Part shown: one piece after another, positions 33,884 through 42,642 of the stretch
Layout: each line of letters opens with the position of its first letter
Numbering within the stretch: the stretch's first letter is position 1
Source of the DNA: Streptomyces sp. NBC_01497
GTDB lineage: Bacteria > Actinomycetota > Actinomycetes > Streptomycetales > Streptomycetaceae
DNA length: 64,000 bases
NCBI RefSeq assembly: GCF_036250695.1
Contig: NZ_CP109427.1
Location: 1,054,001 to 1,118,000 of the forward strand
Reading direction: 5' to 3'
Program-made: the position numbers and the translations under genes
The notes under the pieces: generated by a model
Databases searched by the model: none
Told to the model about the DNA's origin: nothing
Seen by the model: only the letters and a program-made list of their open reading frames with translations

Positions 33884-34678
33884 CTAGCGCAGTCTGCTCG
33901 ACGCCAGGATGGACACCAGGTGGAGCAGGGTCTGCACGACCGCGACCGCCGCGAGCACCGCGACACCCAGACGGGTGAAGAAGAGGCCGCTGCCGGTCAG
34001 GTCGCAGGCGTCCAGGACCGCCGCCAGCAGGATGAACAGACTGGCCTCGATACCGCCCACCAACCGGTGGAACCTCAGCGCGGCGGCGGCCCGCCGGGCC
34101 AGCGCGAGGCCCGAGGAGCGCGGCGCGGACGCCTCGTCGCGCACCGCCGCGAGGCCGCTGCGCTGCCGCGCCACGTCGACCAGGTCGGTCTCCGCCTTGA
34201 TCAGGATCGCGCCGAGCGCGGCCAGGGTGCCCAGGAAGGCCCACAGCCAGTTCGCGGCGTGGCCCTGCTGGTGGAACACGTCCGCCCCGCGCAGGCCGAA
34301 GCCCACCAGCAGCGCCGCCTCGCAGAGGTAGTGGCCGATCCGGTCCAGGTACACACCCGTCACGGACGTCTGCTCCCGCCACCGCGCCACCTCGCCGTCG
34401 ACGCAGTCGAGCAGCAGGTAGACCTGGAACAGCACCACGGTCAGGATCGCGCCGAGGAGACCCGGCACCAGCAGGACCGCGCCGCCCAGGACGCCCACGA
34501 CGACCATGAGGTACGTGAGCTGGTTGGGCGAGACGCGCGTGTTCACCAGGTACGGGTCGATGTGGAGCGAGATCTCCCGCATGTACAGACGCCCGGCCCA
34601 GTGTTCCCCGCTGCGCCGGTCCTTCACCCCGTCGGGGTGGACGACCGGCCGGAGGTCAGCTACGGATGGTCTTGGCAT
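33884..34678 (-). CDS. CDP-alcohol phosphotransferase with altered motif
   Basis: A 264-residue membrane enzyme with about six hydrophobic segments. The CDP-alcohol signature begins DCVDGEVAR and continues SVTGVYLDRIGHY. Measured against DGx2ARx8Gx3Dx3D, the final Asp is His (codon at 34331-34333). Family members transfer a phosphoalcohol from a CDP-activated donor to an acceptor alcohol, making phospholipid head groups or inositol-phosphate products. The start region overlaps the 3' end of the dehydrogenase gene by 23 bp. The substituted residue means catalysis is uncertain, or a subfamily variation. Confidence 0.85.
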   Translation of the reverse strand: MPRPSVADLRPVVHPDGVKDRRSGEHWAGRLYMREISLHIDPYLVNTRVSPNQLTYLMVVVGVLGGAVLLVPGLLGAILTVVLFQVYLLLDCVDGEVARWREQTSVTGVYLDRIGHYLCEAALLVGFGLRGADVFHQQGHAANWLWAFLGTLAALGAILIKAETDLVDVARQRSGLAAVRDEASAPRSSGLALARRAAAALRFHRLVGGIEASLFILLAAVLDACDLTGSGLFFTRLGVAVLAAVAVVQTLLHLVSILASSRLR

Positions 34679-35717
34679 GGTCGGCGTAAGCGTCCCTGAT
34701 CTCGTCGGTGGACAGGTCGAGGTGTTCGAGGATGGTGAACCGCCCCGGCCGGGTCTGCGGCGCGTACGCGACGGCCGCGACGAACTCGTCCGTCGTGAAG
34801 CCGATCTCGTCGGGCAGTACGGGCAGCCCGTGCCGGCGCAGGACGTCGGCGAACAGCTGGGCCTCAGCGTGCGCCCCGCGCAGGTGCATGGCGAACGCCG
34901 CGCCCATGCCGACCTGCTCGCCGTGCAGCGCGCGGCGCGCCGGGTACAGCAGGTCGAAGGCGTGACAGATCTCGTGGCAGGCGCCGGAGGAGGGACGGCT
35001 GTCGCCGCTGATCGACATGGAGATCCCGGTCAGCACGAGCGCCTCGGCCAGCACGGTCAGGAAGTCGTCGTCGCCCACCCCGCCGGGGTGGCGCAGCACC
35101 GCCTCGCCGGCCTGCCGGGCCATGGCCGCCGCCAGGCCGTCGACCCCTTCACCGGTGATGGTGTGCGACAGCTCCCAGTCCGCGAGCGCCGACAGGTTGG
35201 AGATCGCGTCACCGATGCCGGAGCGCACGAACCGGGGCGGCGCCTCACGGATCACGTCGAGGTCGATGACCACGGCGATGGGCGTCGGCACCCCGTACGA
35301 GCCGCGTCCGTTGTCGTTGTCGAGCGTGGCAACCGGCGAGCACAGCCCGTCATGCGACAGGTTGGTGGCGACCGCGACCATGGGCAGACCGACGCGCGCC
35401 GCCGCGTACTTCGTCACGTCGATGATCTTGCCGCCGCCCAGCGCGACGACCGCATCGTAGCGGCTGCCCTTGATGCCGTCGGCGAGCCGGACGGCCGAGT
35501 CGATCGTGCCGTCCGCGACCTCGTACCAGTCGGCGCCCGGCAGCCCCGGCTCCAGGCGCGCGCGCAGCGCCTGACCCGATCCGCCGCTTATCGCGAACGC
35601 GAGCCGGCCCGACGCGGAGATCCGCTGGTCGGCGAGGAGGGCGGCGAGGGAGTCCAGCGCGCCCCGGCTGATGTCGACGACGAGCGGTGAGGGGATGAGC
35701 CGGGTCAGTACTGGCAC
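34656..35717 (-). CDS. Glycerol-1-phosphate dehydrogenase-like enzyme
   Basis: A 353-residue protein of the iron-containing alcohol dehydrogenase fold, closest in motif to sn-glycerol-1-phosphate dehydrogenases (EgsA/AraM). NAD(P) binding is GGGKIIDVTKYAA; the hallmark VATNLSHDGLCSP matches the family's SHDG loop. Metal ligands are Asp in SGIGDAISN, His in ACHEICHAFD and His in LHGEQVGMG. Expected reaction: dihydroxyacetone phosphate to glycerol-1-phosphate with NAD(P)H. The gene overlaps both neighbours (13 bp and 23 bp). A different polyol phosphate substrate is possible. Confidence 0.82.
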   Translation of the reverse strand: MPVLTRLIPSPLVVDISRGALDSLAALLADQRISASGRLAFAISGGSGQALRARLEPGLPGADWYEVADGTIDSAVRLADGIKGSRYDAVVALGGGKIIDVTKYAAARVGLPMVAVATNLSHDGLCSPVATLDNDNGRGSYGVPTPIAVVIDLDVIREAPPRFVRSGIGDAISNLSALADWELSHTITGEGVDGLAAAMARQAGEAVLRHPGGVGDDDFLTVLAEALVLTGISMSISGDSRPSSGACHEICHAFDLLYPARRALHGEQVGMGAAFAMHLRGAHAEAQLFADVLRRHGLPVLPDEIGFTTDEFVAAVAYAPQTRPGRFTILEHLDLSTDEIRDAYADHAKTIRS

Positions 35718-36454
35718 GCGATCCCCCGGCCCCTCGCGAGGTCGTCATGGTTGTCGATCTCGACCCACGGCACGTCCCCGATGGGCGCGACGTCGACCCG
35801 GAAGCCCCGGTTCACGAGTTCCTGGTAGCCGTCCTCGTAGTACAGCTGCGGGTCCCGCTCGTAGGTCGTCCGCAGGGCGTCCGTGAGGTCGGCGGCGGCG
35901 TCCGCCTCGATCAGCGTGACGCCGATGTACTCGCCCGTCGCGTCGGCCGGCTCCATCAGCTTGGTGATCCTGCGGACGGCGGAGGAGTCGTCGCAGACGA
36001 CCTTCATCTCCTCGTCGGCGAGGGTCTTGACCGTGTCGAGGGCGAGGATGATCCGGCGGCCCTCGCCCCGTGCCTTGAGCAGGTCCTGCTCGACCGAGAC
36101 GGGGTGCACGGTGTCGCCGTTGGCGAGGATGACGCCCTCGGCGAGCACGTCACGCGCGCACCACAGCGAATAGGCGTTGTTCCACTCCTCGGCCTTGTCG
36201 TTGTCGACGAGGGTGATGGCGAGGCCGTAACGCGCCTCCAGCTCGGCCTTGCGTGCATACACGGCCTCCTTGCGGTAGCCGACGACGACGGCGGCCTCGG
36301 TGAGGCCGACGGCGGCGAAGTTGCCGAGCGCGATGTCGAGCACCGTGATGGTGCCCTCACCCTCGGGGTCGACGGGCACGAGGGCCTTCGGGAGGGTGTC
36401 GGTGTAGGGGCGCAGACGCCGTCCCGCACCGGCTGCCAGAACCAGGCCGATCAT
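35705..36454 (-). CDS. NTP transferase, LicC/IPCT-like
   Basis: A 249-residue nucleotidyltransferase. The N-terminal GLVLAAGAGRRLRPYTDTLPKALVPV is the sugar-nucleotidyltransferase signature. EWNNAYSLWCARD and ILANGDTVHP resemble CTP:phosphocholine/inositol-phosphate cytidylyltransferases (LicC, IPCT). It probably activates a phospho-alcohol to its CDP form for the adjacent CDP-alcohol transferases. The start ATG 36454 has AAGGAG upstream and overlaps the preceding stop (ATGA). Whether CTP or another NTP is used is not visible. Confidence 0.84.
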   Translation of the reverse strand: MIGLVLAAGAGRRLRPYTDTLPKALVPVDPEGEGTITVLDIALGNFAAVGLTEAAVVVGYRKEAVYARKAELEARYGLAITLVDNDKAEEWNNAYSLWCARDVLAEGVILANGDTVHPVSVEQDLLKARGEGRRIILALDTVKTLADEEMKVVCDDSSAVRRITKLMEPADATGEYIGVTLIEADAAADLTDALRTTYERDPQLYYEDGYQELVNRGFRVDVAPIGDVPWVEIDNHDDLARGRGIACQY

Positions 36455-38319
36455 GCCGTTTCTCCTTCGTCGTGTACGGCGGGGGCCGACGAGGACACCC
36501 AGAACCGGATGGACTCGAACAGCGCTACCAGGGCCACGAGCACCGCGAGGACCGTGAGCGCCACGGTGAAGTCCGTGTGGCGGGTCACCAGGGCCGCGGC
36601 GAGCGCGACGACCACGAGCGTCCTCGTCTCGTGGCCCCCGAGGGCCAGCACCAGCGCGCGCGGCGGTGCGCCCGTGCCACCGCGGATGCGGTAGGTCGTG
36701 TCGTAGTGATGGTAGGCGACGGCCGCCACCAGCCCGAAAGCCGCGGGCAACGCCCCGTTCACCCCGGAGCGGGCGGCGAGCAGCAGGACCGTTCCGTACT
36801 CGGCGCCCCGGAAGACCGGTGCGACCAGCCAGTCGAGCGGTCCGGTGAGCGGCCGGGCCACCGCGAGGCCGGAGGTGAGCACGTAGACCAGGGCCGCGAC
36901 CAGCGGCCAGGGACCGTCGATCCTGGCGCTCGCCGCGGTGGCGGCGAGCACGCCGCCGCCGACGAGCGCGACGAGGAAGGGCGTCACGGAAGGCAGCCTG
37001 CGGGCGGGCCGGCGCAGCAGCGCCGACACGGCCCGCGCGAGGGGCCCGGAGTCCGCGAGGTCGGCGAGGGCGCGCGCGGCCCGCTCGGTGCGTACGGCCT
37101 TGCGGGTGACGGAGCGCAGCACGCGGCCCGCCGTGGTGTAGCAGGCGGCGAAGGCGCAGCCGATCAGGAGCACGTAGAAGGTGATGCGCGGGGTGGTCAC
37201 GGCGGTGAGCACCGCGATCATGGCCCAGCGTTCGCCGATCGGCAGGACGATCATGCGGCGCACCCACACCGTCCAGCCGACGCTGTCCAGCTTGGTGGAG
37301 AGCGCGGCGGTGGGCGTGCCCGCGACGGCCTTGCCCGCGGTCCCCGCGGCGCCCGCGGCGGATGTGACGGGGGTGCTGTCGACGTGCGCCTCGTTGAAGG
37401 AGAAGTCCACGACGTGGCGGCACGTCTGGAGCACCATGGCGCCGAGCGCGAGCGCCCAGACGTCGTCCCCGCCACGTGCGGCGCCGAGCGCGAGCCCGGC
37501 GTAGTAGGCGTACTCCTTGGCCCGGTCGAAGGTGGCGTCGAGCCATGCTCCGAGGGTGGAGTACTGCAGGGAGTAGCGGGCGAGCTGGCCGTCCGTGCAG
37601 TCCAGGACGAACGAGCAGTACAGCAGGATGCCCGCGGCGACGTAGCCGCCGCGGGTGCCGGTCGCCGCGCAGGCCGCCGCGATCACGGCCGTGATCAGGG
37701 ACGCCGTGGTGACCTGGTTCGGCGTGAGGCCGCGGCGGGCACACCAGCGGGCGATGTAGCGGGAGTAGGTGGAGACGAAGTAGGTGGTGAAGAAGCCGTC
37801 CCGGGCCTTCACCGCGGATTTCAGCCGTACGGCCTCGTCGTCGACGGCGGCGACGGCGCGTTCCGCCTCGGCGCGCGCGGCGTCGTCCTGGGGGACGGCT
37901 GCCACGAGCGAGCCCAGCTCGGCGCGGTGCACGTCGTCGCCCCCGGCCTCCAGCGCGCCGGCGACCCGGTCGGCGAGCGCGTCGGTGCGGGGCGCGGCGG
38001 CGAGGTCGGTGCCCCCGCCGGGGCCGGGCGCGCTCCCGCCGCCGCCGTCGCGGCCGGCCTCGCCGAGAGCGCGCAGGAGGGCCGGGCGCGCCTCGGGCTT
38101 GGCCGTGACGGCGCCGGCCGTCGCGGAGAGCGGGAAGCGGGGGTCCGTCAGGGCGAGACGCAGGGCGTGCGGGTGGCCCACGAAGCGGGCGTCCACCAGG
38201 GCGACCCGGTCTGCGGACGGGGTGCCGGCGAGCAGGCGGGCGGCCTCGGCGCCGTCCCGGGCGCGGTGGACGTCGAAGCCCAGCGAGCGCAGATGGCCGT
38301 CGAGCGGCGAGCCGGGCAC
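36451..38319 (-). CDS. DUF5941-like protein with CDP-alcohol transferase domain
   Basis: A 622-residue protein. Residues 1-100 are a variable N-terminal domain (FDVHRARDGAEAARLLAG, a partial nucleotidyltransferase-like shape). A membrane CDP-alcohol transferase core follows at about 175-400, with the full motif DCTDGQLARYSLQYSTLG...DATFD. The last 210 residues form another membrane domain typical of DUF5941. Unlike its smaller neighbour, the final motif Asp is present. GTG 38319 is the conservative start; a CTG at 38349 behind AAGGAG would add LSTAILTGNP and fits better as a ribosome site. It is first in the block with the cytidylyltransferase. Confidence 0.8.
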   Translation of the reverse strand: MPGSPLDGHLRSLGFDVHRARDGAEAARLLAGTPSADRVALVDARFVGHPHALRLALTDPRFPLSATAGAVTAKPEARPALLRALGEAGRDGGGGSAPGPGGGTDLAAAPRTDALADRVAGALEAGGDDVHRAELGSLVAAVPQDDAARAEAERAVAAVDDEAVRLKSAVKARDGFFTTYFVSTYSRYIARWCARRGLTPNQVTTASLITAVIAAACAATGTRGGYVAAGILLYCSFVLDCTDGQLARYSLQYSTLGAWLDATFDRAKEYAYYAGLALGAARGGDDVWALALGAMVLQTCRHVVDFSFNEAHVDSTPVTSAAGAAGTAGKAVAGTPTAALSTKLDSVGWTVWVRRMIVLPIGERWAMIAVLTAVTTPRITFYVLLIGCAFAACYTTAGRVLRSVTRKAVRTERAARALADLADSGPLARAVSALLRRPARRLPSVTPFLVALVGGGVLAATAASARIDGPWPLVAALVYVLTSGLAVARPLTGPLDWLVAPVFRGAEYGTVLLLAARSGVNGALPAAFGLVAAVAYHHYDTTYRIRGGTGAPPRALVLALGGHETRTLVVVALAAALVTRHTDFTVALTVLAVLVALVALFESIRFWVSSSAPAVHDEGETA

Positions 38320-38553
38320 CGGGTTACCTGTGAGGATGGCGGTCGACAGACGAACTCACTCCTTGGCACTGGCAGATCGGGGTGCGCGGGCGGCTGCACG
38401 TCGGCAGAGGCTATCGGATGAACTGAAGACCGAGTTCACCGACCGTTTACGCCGCGGACTCCCCGGTCTGCGCCGTGAGGATCGTCCCGGGCCGGCCCCG
38501 GCGGCCGCCACCCATCCGGCCACGATGCCCGCGTCAGCCTCTAGAGTGACGGC

Positions 38554-39540
38554 ATGACGTGGCTGATCACAGGCGGGGCGGGTTACATCGGCGCTCATGT
38601 GGTGCGCACCATGACCCTGGCCGGCGAGCGGACCGTGGTGCTCGACGACCTGTCGACCGGTCTCGCCGGCCGGCTGCCCGGGGCGGTGCCCCTGGTCCGC
38701 GGCTCGGTGGCGGACCGGGCACTGGTGGAGCGGGTCATCGCCGAGCACGGTGTGAGCGGTGTGGTGCATCTCGCCGGGAAGAAGCAGGTCGGCGAGTCGG
38801 TGGAGCAGCCGCTGCGGTACTACCGGGAGAACGTCGCCGGGCTCACCACGCTGCTCGACGCGGTCGTGGCGGGCGGCGTGCGCACCTTCCTGTTCTCGTC
38901 GTCGGCCGCCGTGTACGGCAACCCCGCCGTCGGCGACGGCCGGATCACCGAGGACACCCCGGCCGAGCCGATCAGCCCGTACGGCGAGACGAAGCTCGTG
39001 GGCGAGTGGCTGGTGCGGTCCGCGGGCCGGGCGCACGGCCTGGCCACGGCCTGCCTGCGGTACTTCAACGTGGCGGGCGCGGCCTCCCCCGAACTGTGCG
39101 ACACCGGCGTCTTCAACATCGTGCCGATGTTCTTCGACCGGATCAGCCGCGGCGAGGCACCGCGGATCTTCGGCACCGACTACCCGACGCCGGACGGCAC
39201 GTGCGTCAGGGACTACATCCACGTCGCGGACCTGGCCGACGCTCATCTCGCCGTGGCCCGCTCGCTCGCGGGGCGGGGCGCGGGAGACCTGACCGTCAAC
39301 ATCGGGCGCGGCGAGGGTGTCTCCGTACGGGAGCTGGCGTCCGTGGTGGCGCAGGTCACCGGGGACACCGCCGCGCCCTTGGTCGAGGCGCGCCGGCCGG
39401 GGGACGCGCCGACGGCGGTCGCCTCGGTCGGGCGGATCGCCTCGGAACTCGGCTGGACGGCCTCCCGCGGCGTACGCGAGATGGTCGAATCCGCGTGGGC
39501 GGGCTGGCAGCCGAGGCACCCCGCGACACCGGTCGGATGA
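38554..39540 (+). CDS. galE: UDP-glucose 4-epimerase
   Basis: A 328-residue extended SDR enzyme interconverting UDP-glucose and UDP-galactose. The NAD motif GGAGYIGAHV is at the N-terminus, FSSSAAVYGNP is the Ser region, SPYGETKLVGE has the catalytic Tyr-x-x-x-Lys, and CLRYFNVAGA and VRDYIHVADLADAH are GalE signatures. There is no ribosome site; a TAGAGT box (38542-38547) six bases before the ATG suggests a leaderless transcript. It is divergent from the envelope locus, to which it may supply sugar nucleotides. A 9-bp hairpin follows. Confidence 0.9.
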   Translation: MTWLITGGAGYIGAHVVRTMTLAGERTVVLDDLSTGLAGRLPGAVPLVRGSVADRALVERVIAEHGVSGVVHLAGKKQVGESVEQPLRYYRENVAGLTTLLDAVVAGGVRTFLFSSSAAVYGNPAVGDGRITEDTPAEPISPYGETKLVGEWLVRSAGRAHGLATACLRYFNVAGAASPELCDTGVFNIVPMFFDRISRGEAPRIFGTDYPTPDGTCVRDYIHVADLADAHLAVARSLAGRGAGDLTVNIGRGEGVSVRELASVVAQVTGDTAAPLVEARRPGDAPTAVASVGRIASELGWTASRGVREMVESAWAGWQPRHPATPVG

Positions 39541-39554
39541 TCTTCCTGGAGCGC

Positions 39555-39580
39555 TGACCTGCGACCATTTCCGCAGGTCA
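39555..39580 (+). terminator. Terminator of galE
   Basis: TGACCTGCG (39555-39563) and CGCAGGTCA (39572-39580) pair perfectly around an 8-nt loop, 14 nt after the galE stop. Confidence 0.7.
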
Positions 39581-39680
39581 GATGAGATGACAACGGTGTT
39601 CAGCGTCGTGTTGCCGGATACCCCCTGCCCGTAGTTCACTGACGTCGTCGGCAACCGCCACAGCGTCGGGGAGGTGGCTC

Positions 39681-40616
39681 ATGGGGGCAGGACACGATCA
39701 CGGGCACAGCCACGGACCACGGGGCGGCACAGTCACCGCCGGCTACCGGAGCCGGCTGCGGGTGGCCCTCGCCATCACGCTGATCGTCACCGCCGTGGAG
39801 ATCGCCGGTGGCGTGGTCTCCGGATCGCTCGCGCTGATCGCGGACGCCGGCCACATGGCGACGGACGCGCTGGGGCTCGGCATGGGGCTGCTGGCGATCC
39901 ACTTCGCGGCGCGGCCCGCCGACGCGAACCGTACGTTCGGATTCGCGCGCGCCGAGATCCTGGCCGCGCTCGCCAACTGCCTGCTGCTGCTCGGCGTCGG
40001 CGTGTTCCTGCTGTACGAGGCGGTCGAGCGGTTCATCGAGCCGCCGGACACGCGGGGCGGCCTCACCATCGTCTTCGCGCTGGTCGGCCTGGTGGCCAAT
40101 GCGATCTCGCTGTCGCTGCTGATGCGCGGGCAGCGGGAGAGCCTCAACGTGCGCGGCGCGTACCTGGAGGTGCTCGCGGACACCGTGGGCTCCTTCACCG
40201 TGCTGGTCTCGGCGGGCGTCATCCTCGCCACCGGATGGCAGCTCGCCGACCCGATCGCCTCGCTGCTGATCGGCGTGATGATCGTGCCCCGCGCGGTCAA
40301 ACTGCTGCGGGAGACGCTGGAGGTGCTGCTGGAGGCGGCACCGAAGGACGTGGACATGGGGGAGGTCCGCGCCCACATGCTCGCCATGCCCGGAGTGGCG
40401 GACGTGCACGACCTGCACGCCTGGACCATCACCTCGGGGATGCCGGTGCTGTCCGCGCATGTGGTCGTGGACCAGGACGCCCTCGACGCGGTGGGCCACG
40501 AGAAGATCCTCCACGACTTGCAGAACTGCCTCGGCGACCACTTCGACGTCGAGCACTGCACCTTCCAGCTGGAACCGGGCGGGCACGCAGAGCACGAGGC
40601 CGGGCTCTGCCCCTGA
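39681..40616 (+). CDS. Cation diffusion facilitator (CDF) metal exporter
   Basis: A 311-residue metal/H+ antiporter. The start GHDHGHSHGPRGG is a His-rich metal-binding leader. Six membrane segments follow; metal-site residues appear in ALIADAGHMATDALGL (HxxxD) and YLEVLADTVGSF (ExxxD). The C-terminal cytosolic domain (VADVHDLHAWTI, HVVVDQD) is the usual ferredoxin-like metal sensor. It is of the CzcD/ZitB type, likely zinc export. ATG 39681 follows GGGGAGG. Confidence 0.93.
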   Translation: MGAGHDHGHSHGPRGGTVTAGYRSRLRVALAITLIVTAVEIAGGVVSGSLALIADAGHMATDALGLGMGLLAIHFAARPADANRTFGFARAEILAALANCLLLLGVGVFLLYEAVERFIEPPDTRGGLTIVFALVGLVANAISLSLLMRGQRESLNVRGAYLEVLADTVGSFTVLVSAGVILATGWQLADPIASLLIGVMIVPRAVKLLRETLEVLLEAAPKDVDMGEVRAHMLAMPGVADVHDLHAWTITSGMPVLSAHVVVDQDALDAVGHEKILHDLQNCLGDHFDVEHCTFQLEPGGHAEHEAGLCP

Positions 40617-40728
40617 CCTGGCTCTGCCCCTGACGTGAGCGGGCCCTGACGTGAGCGGGCCCGCGTGGCAAGGGCGGGGCGCCCTCGGCACGGCCACCGC
40701 GCCCGCCAGGCGGGGCTTCCGCACACAC

Positions 40729-40809
40729 GATGTCCCGCACACACGGATGTCCCGTACGCCCGATGTCCCGTGCGTCCGATGCCGCGTACGCCCGATGCCG
40801 CGTACGCCC
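40729..40809. repeat. Five tandem copies of a 16-17 bp unit
   Basis: Units begin GATGtCcCG: GATGTCCCGCACACACG (17 bp), then GATGTCCCGTACGCCC, GATGTCCCGTGCGTCC and two copies of GATGCCGCGTACGCCC (16 bp each), fading into GGCATCCGCCACGGCC. They sit in the 460-bp gap between the CDF gene and idi, in which I see no gene. Confidence 0.7.
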
Positions 40810-41076
40810 GGCATCCGCCACGGCCGGCACGCCCTGCGCCCCGGCGCCCGAGGAGCGACAGCGCGGCGGGCGCCCGGCGGCGCGGTCCGGTACTCCGGCG
40901 GCGCGTACGCACCGCGCACGCCCTCTTCGCACCTCCGCACGCCTCGGCAGCGCCCGGGCAGCGGTGGTGTCCCCGGCGGCAATCGTGGGAATGGATCATG
41001 ACCGCGCCCCCGAAGTGCGGGCACGAGGTGCTTGTACGGCAGACTTGGGGGCCGAGGCCCGAAGCGAAGGACGGTT

Positions 41077-41670
41077 ATGCCGACCACACCAGTCACCACG
41101 GCGGACAGCGCACAGGCGGACGCACAGGAAACGATCATGCTGGAGCTCGTCGACGAGCACGGCAGGACGATCGGGACCGCGGAGAAGCTCGCCGCGCACC
41201 AGGCGCCGGGGCAGCTGCACCGGGCGTTCTCCGTGTTCCTCTTCGACGAGCAGGGCCGACTGCTGATCCAGCGCAGGGCGCTGTCGAAGTACCACTCCCC
41301 CGGTGTGTGGTCCAACACCTGCTGCGGCCATCCCTACCCGGGCGAGGCGCCGTTCGCCGCGGCCGCCCGGCGTACGTTCGAGGAGCTGGGCGTCTCGCCG
41401 TCGCTCATGGCGGAGGCGGGCACGGTCCGCTACAACCACCCCGACCCCGCGTCGGGCCTCGTGGAGCAGGAGTTCAACCACCTCTTCGTCGGCATGGTGC
41501 AGGCGACGCCCGCACCCGACACCGAGGAGATCGCGGAGTACGTCTTCGTCTCGCCGGCCGAGCTGGACAAGCGCTGGGCCGAGGGGCCGTTCTCCGCGTG
41601 GTTCATGACCGTCCTGGACGCGGCGCGCCCGGCGGTCAGGGAGCTGACGGGGGCGCAGTCCGGCTGGTGA
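41077..41670 (+). CDS. idi: Isopentenyl-diphosphate delta-isomerase, type I
   Basis: A 197-residue Nudix-fold isomerase of isopentenyl and dimethylallyl diphosphate. Visible are HRAFSVFLFDEQGRLLIQRR, WSNTCCGHPYPGE with the active-site Cys, AARRTFEELGV for the Nudix-like metal helix, and LVEQEFNHLFVG with the acid residues. ATG 41077 follows GAAGG. The 3' end overlaps the convergent ATPase gene by 35 bp. Type I is metal-dependent, unlike the flavin type II. It feeds the hopanoid and other isoprenoid routes. Confidence 0.95.
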   Translation: MPTTPVTTADSAQADAQETIMLELVDEHGRTIGTAEKLAAHQAPGQLHRAFSVFLFDEQGRLLIQRRALSKYHSPGVWSNTCCGHPYPGEAPFAAAARRTFEELGVSPSLMAEAGTVRYNHPDPASGLVEQEFNHLFVGMVQATPAPDTEEIAEYVFVSPAELDKRWAEGPFSAWFMTVLDAARPAVRELTGAQSGW

Positions 41671-42109
41671 GCGGCAGCGCCGCCCAGACCACCTTCCCAC
41701 CGCCGGCGGTGTGCTCGACGTCGCAGACGCCGCCGGCCTCGCGGGAGATCTCCTGCACGAGGAGCAGTCCGCGCCCGCCGGTCCCCGTCTGGTCGCGCTC
41801 CAGCGGCTTCGGCCGGTAGGGGTGGTCGTCCTCGACGGAGACCTTGAGCCAGCCCGCGCCGACGGCCACCTCGACGCCGAGCTCGGGCGAGAGAACCGCC
41901 GCGTGCCGCACGGCGTTGGTGACGAGCTCGGAGACGATCAGCAGGACCATCTGGACCAGGTCCTCGTCGGCCGGGACCGCCTGGCGCACCAGGAGGTCGC
42001 GGACGGCGTGCCGCGCCTGCGGCACGGACTCGTCCACGGCCGGGGCGGTGAAGCGCCACACCCCCTCGTACGGCAGTGGCCGGACCGGAACACTCCCGCG
42101 GCTCTCCAT
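41636..42109 (-). CDS. Anti-sigma-like HATPase (RsbW/SpoIIAB type)
   Basis: A 157-residue GHKL-fold protein: LLIVSELVTNAVRHA is the N box, VSVEDDHPYRP the G1 box and TGTGGRGLLLVQEIS the G2 box. Such short ATP-binding proteins act as anti-sigma factors or serine kinases in the SigB-like regulatory network of streptomycetes. Start ATG 42109 was chosen; the frame extends upstream to 42157. No partner sigma factor or anti-antisigma gene is adjacent. Confidence 0.85.
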   Translation of the reverse strand: MESRGSVPVRPLPYEGVWRFTAPAVDESVPQARHAVRDLLVRQAVPADEDLVQMVLLIVSELVTNAVRHAAVLSPELGVEVAVGAGWLKVSVEDDHPYRPKPLERDQTGTGGRGLLLVQEISREAGGVCDVEHTAGGGKVVWAALPLTSRTAPPSAP

Positions 42110-42642
42110 CGTGCGACACCCACCCTCGTCTCGTTCCCCGTTGCGCGCTCGCGTCACCGAGTGTTGGGGCGGGGTCCCGCGCCTTGGGGCGCTGAACGCA
42201 AGTCAGCGGCTATCGGCCGTTCACGACCGCGGGAGCCCGGAAACGCACCGGATGCGATCAGTTGCGAGCGCGCCGTGTCCGCAACCGTCCGCTCTGGGGG
42301 TGAGCACGAGTGGCACGCGTACCAGGCATAGTCCGTCGGCAGCTGACGGCCGCCCGCGGAGCGCACGCGGCGCGCCCGGCACCGGGCGTGCGCAGGACCG
42401 GTCCGGTCCGGACATGAGCACCTCAGGACAGGGGGACCAGGCACCGTCGCCGGTCCTCCCCCATCTCACCCGCGCCGGGCCCGTGTTGGCCGCCGCCCGG
42501 GAAACGCGCCGGCACACGCCGCGCCCCGGCGACGCCGCATCCGTGCGGAGAACCGCGGACGAACCCCCTGTCGCGCCCGCGACTGTCGTGGCCACCTGCC
42601 ACAATGCAGAGCGCGTAACGGACACACAAGCGGAGCGTGAAA
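42110..42642. other. Gene-free region upstream of tex
   Basis: About 530 bp between the anti-sigma-like gene and tex, high GC with no convincing coding frame. It should contain both divergent promoters; CACAAT near 42599, 40 bp before tex, is the only -10-like element noticed. Confidence 0.4.

Noticed and set aside
36472..38421. 649-codon plus-strand open frame
   Set aside because: Antisense to the DUF5941 gene, Gly/Arg-rich shadow.
40729..40809. CRISPR array
   Set aside because: Units are contiguous with no spacers, and no cas genes are in the window.
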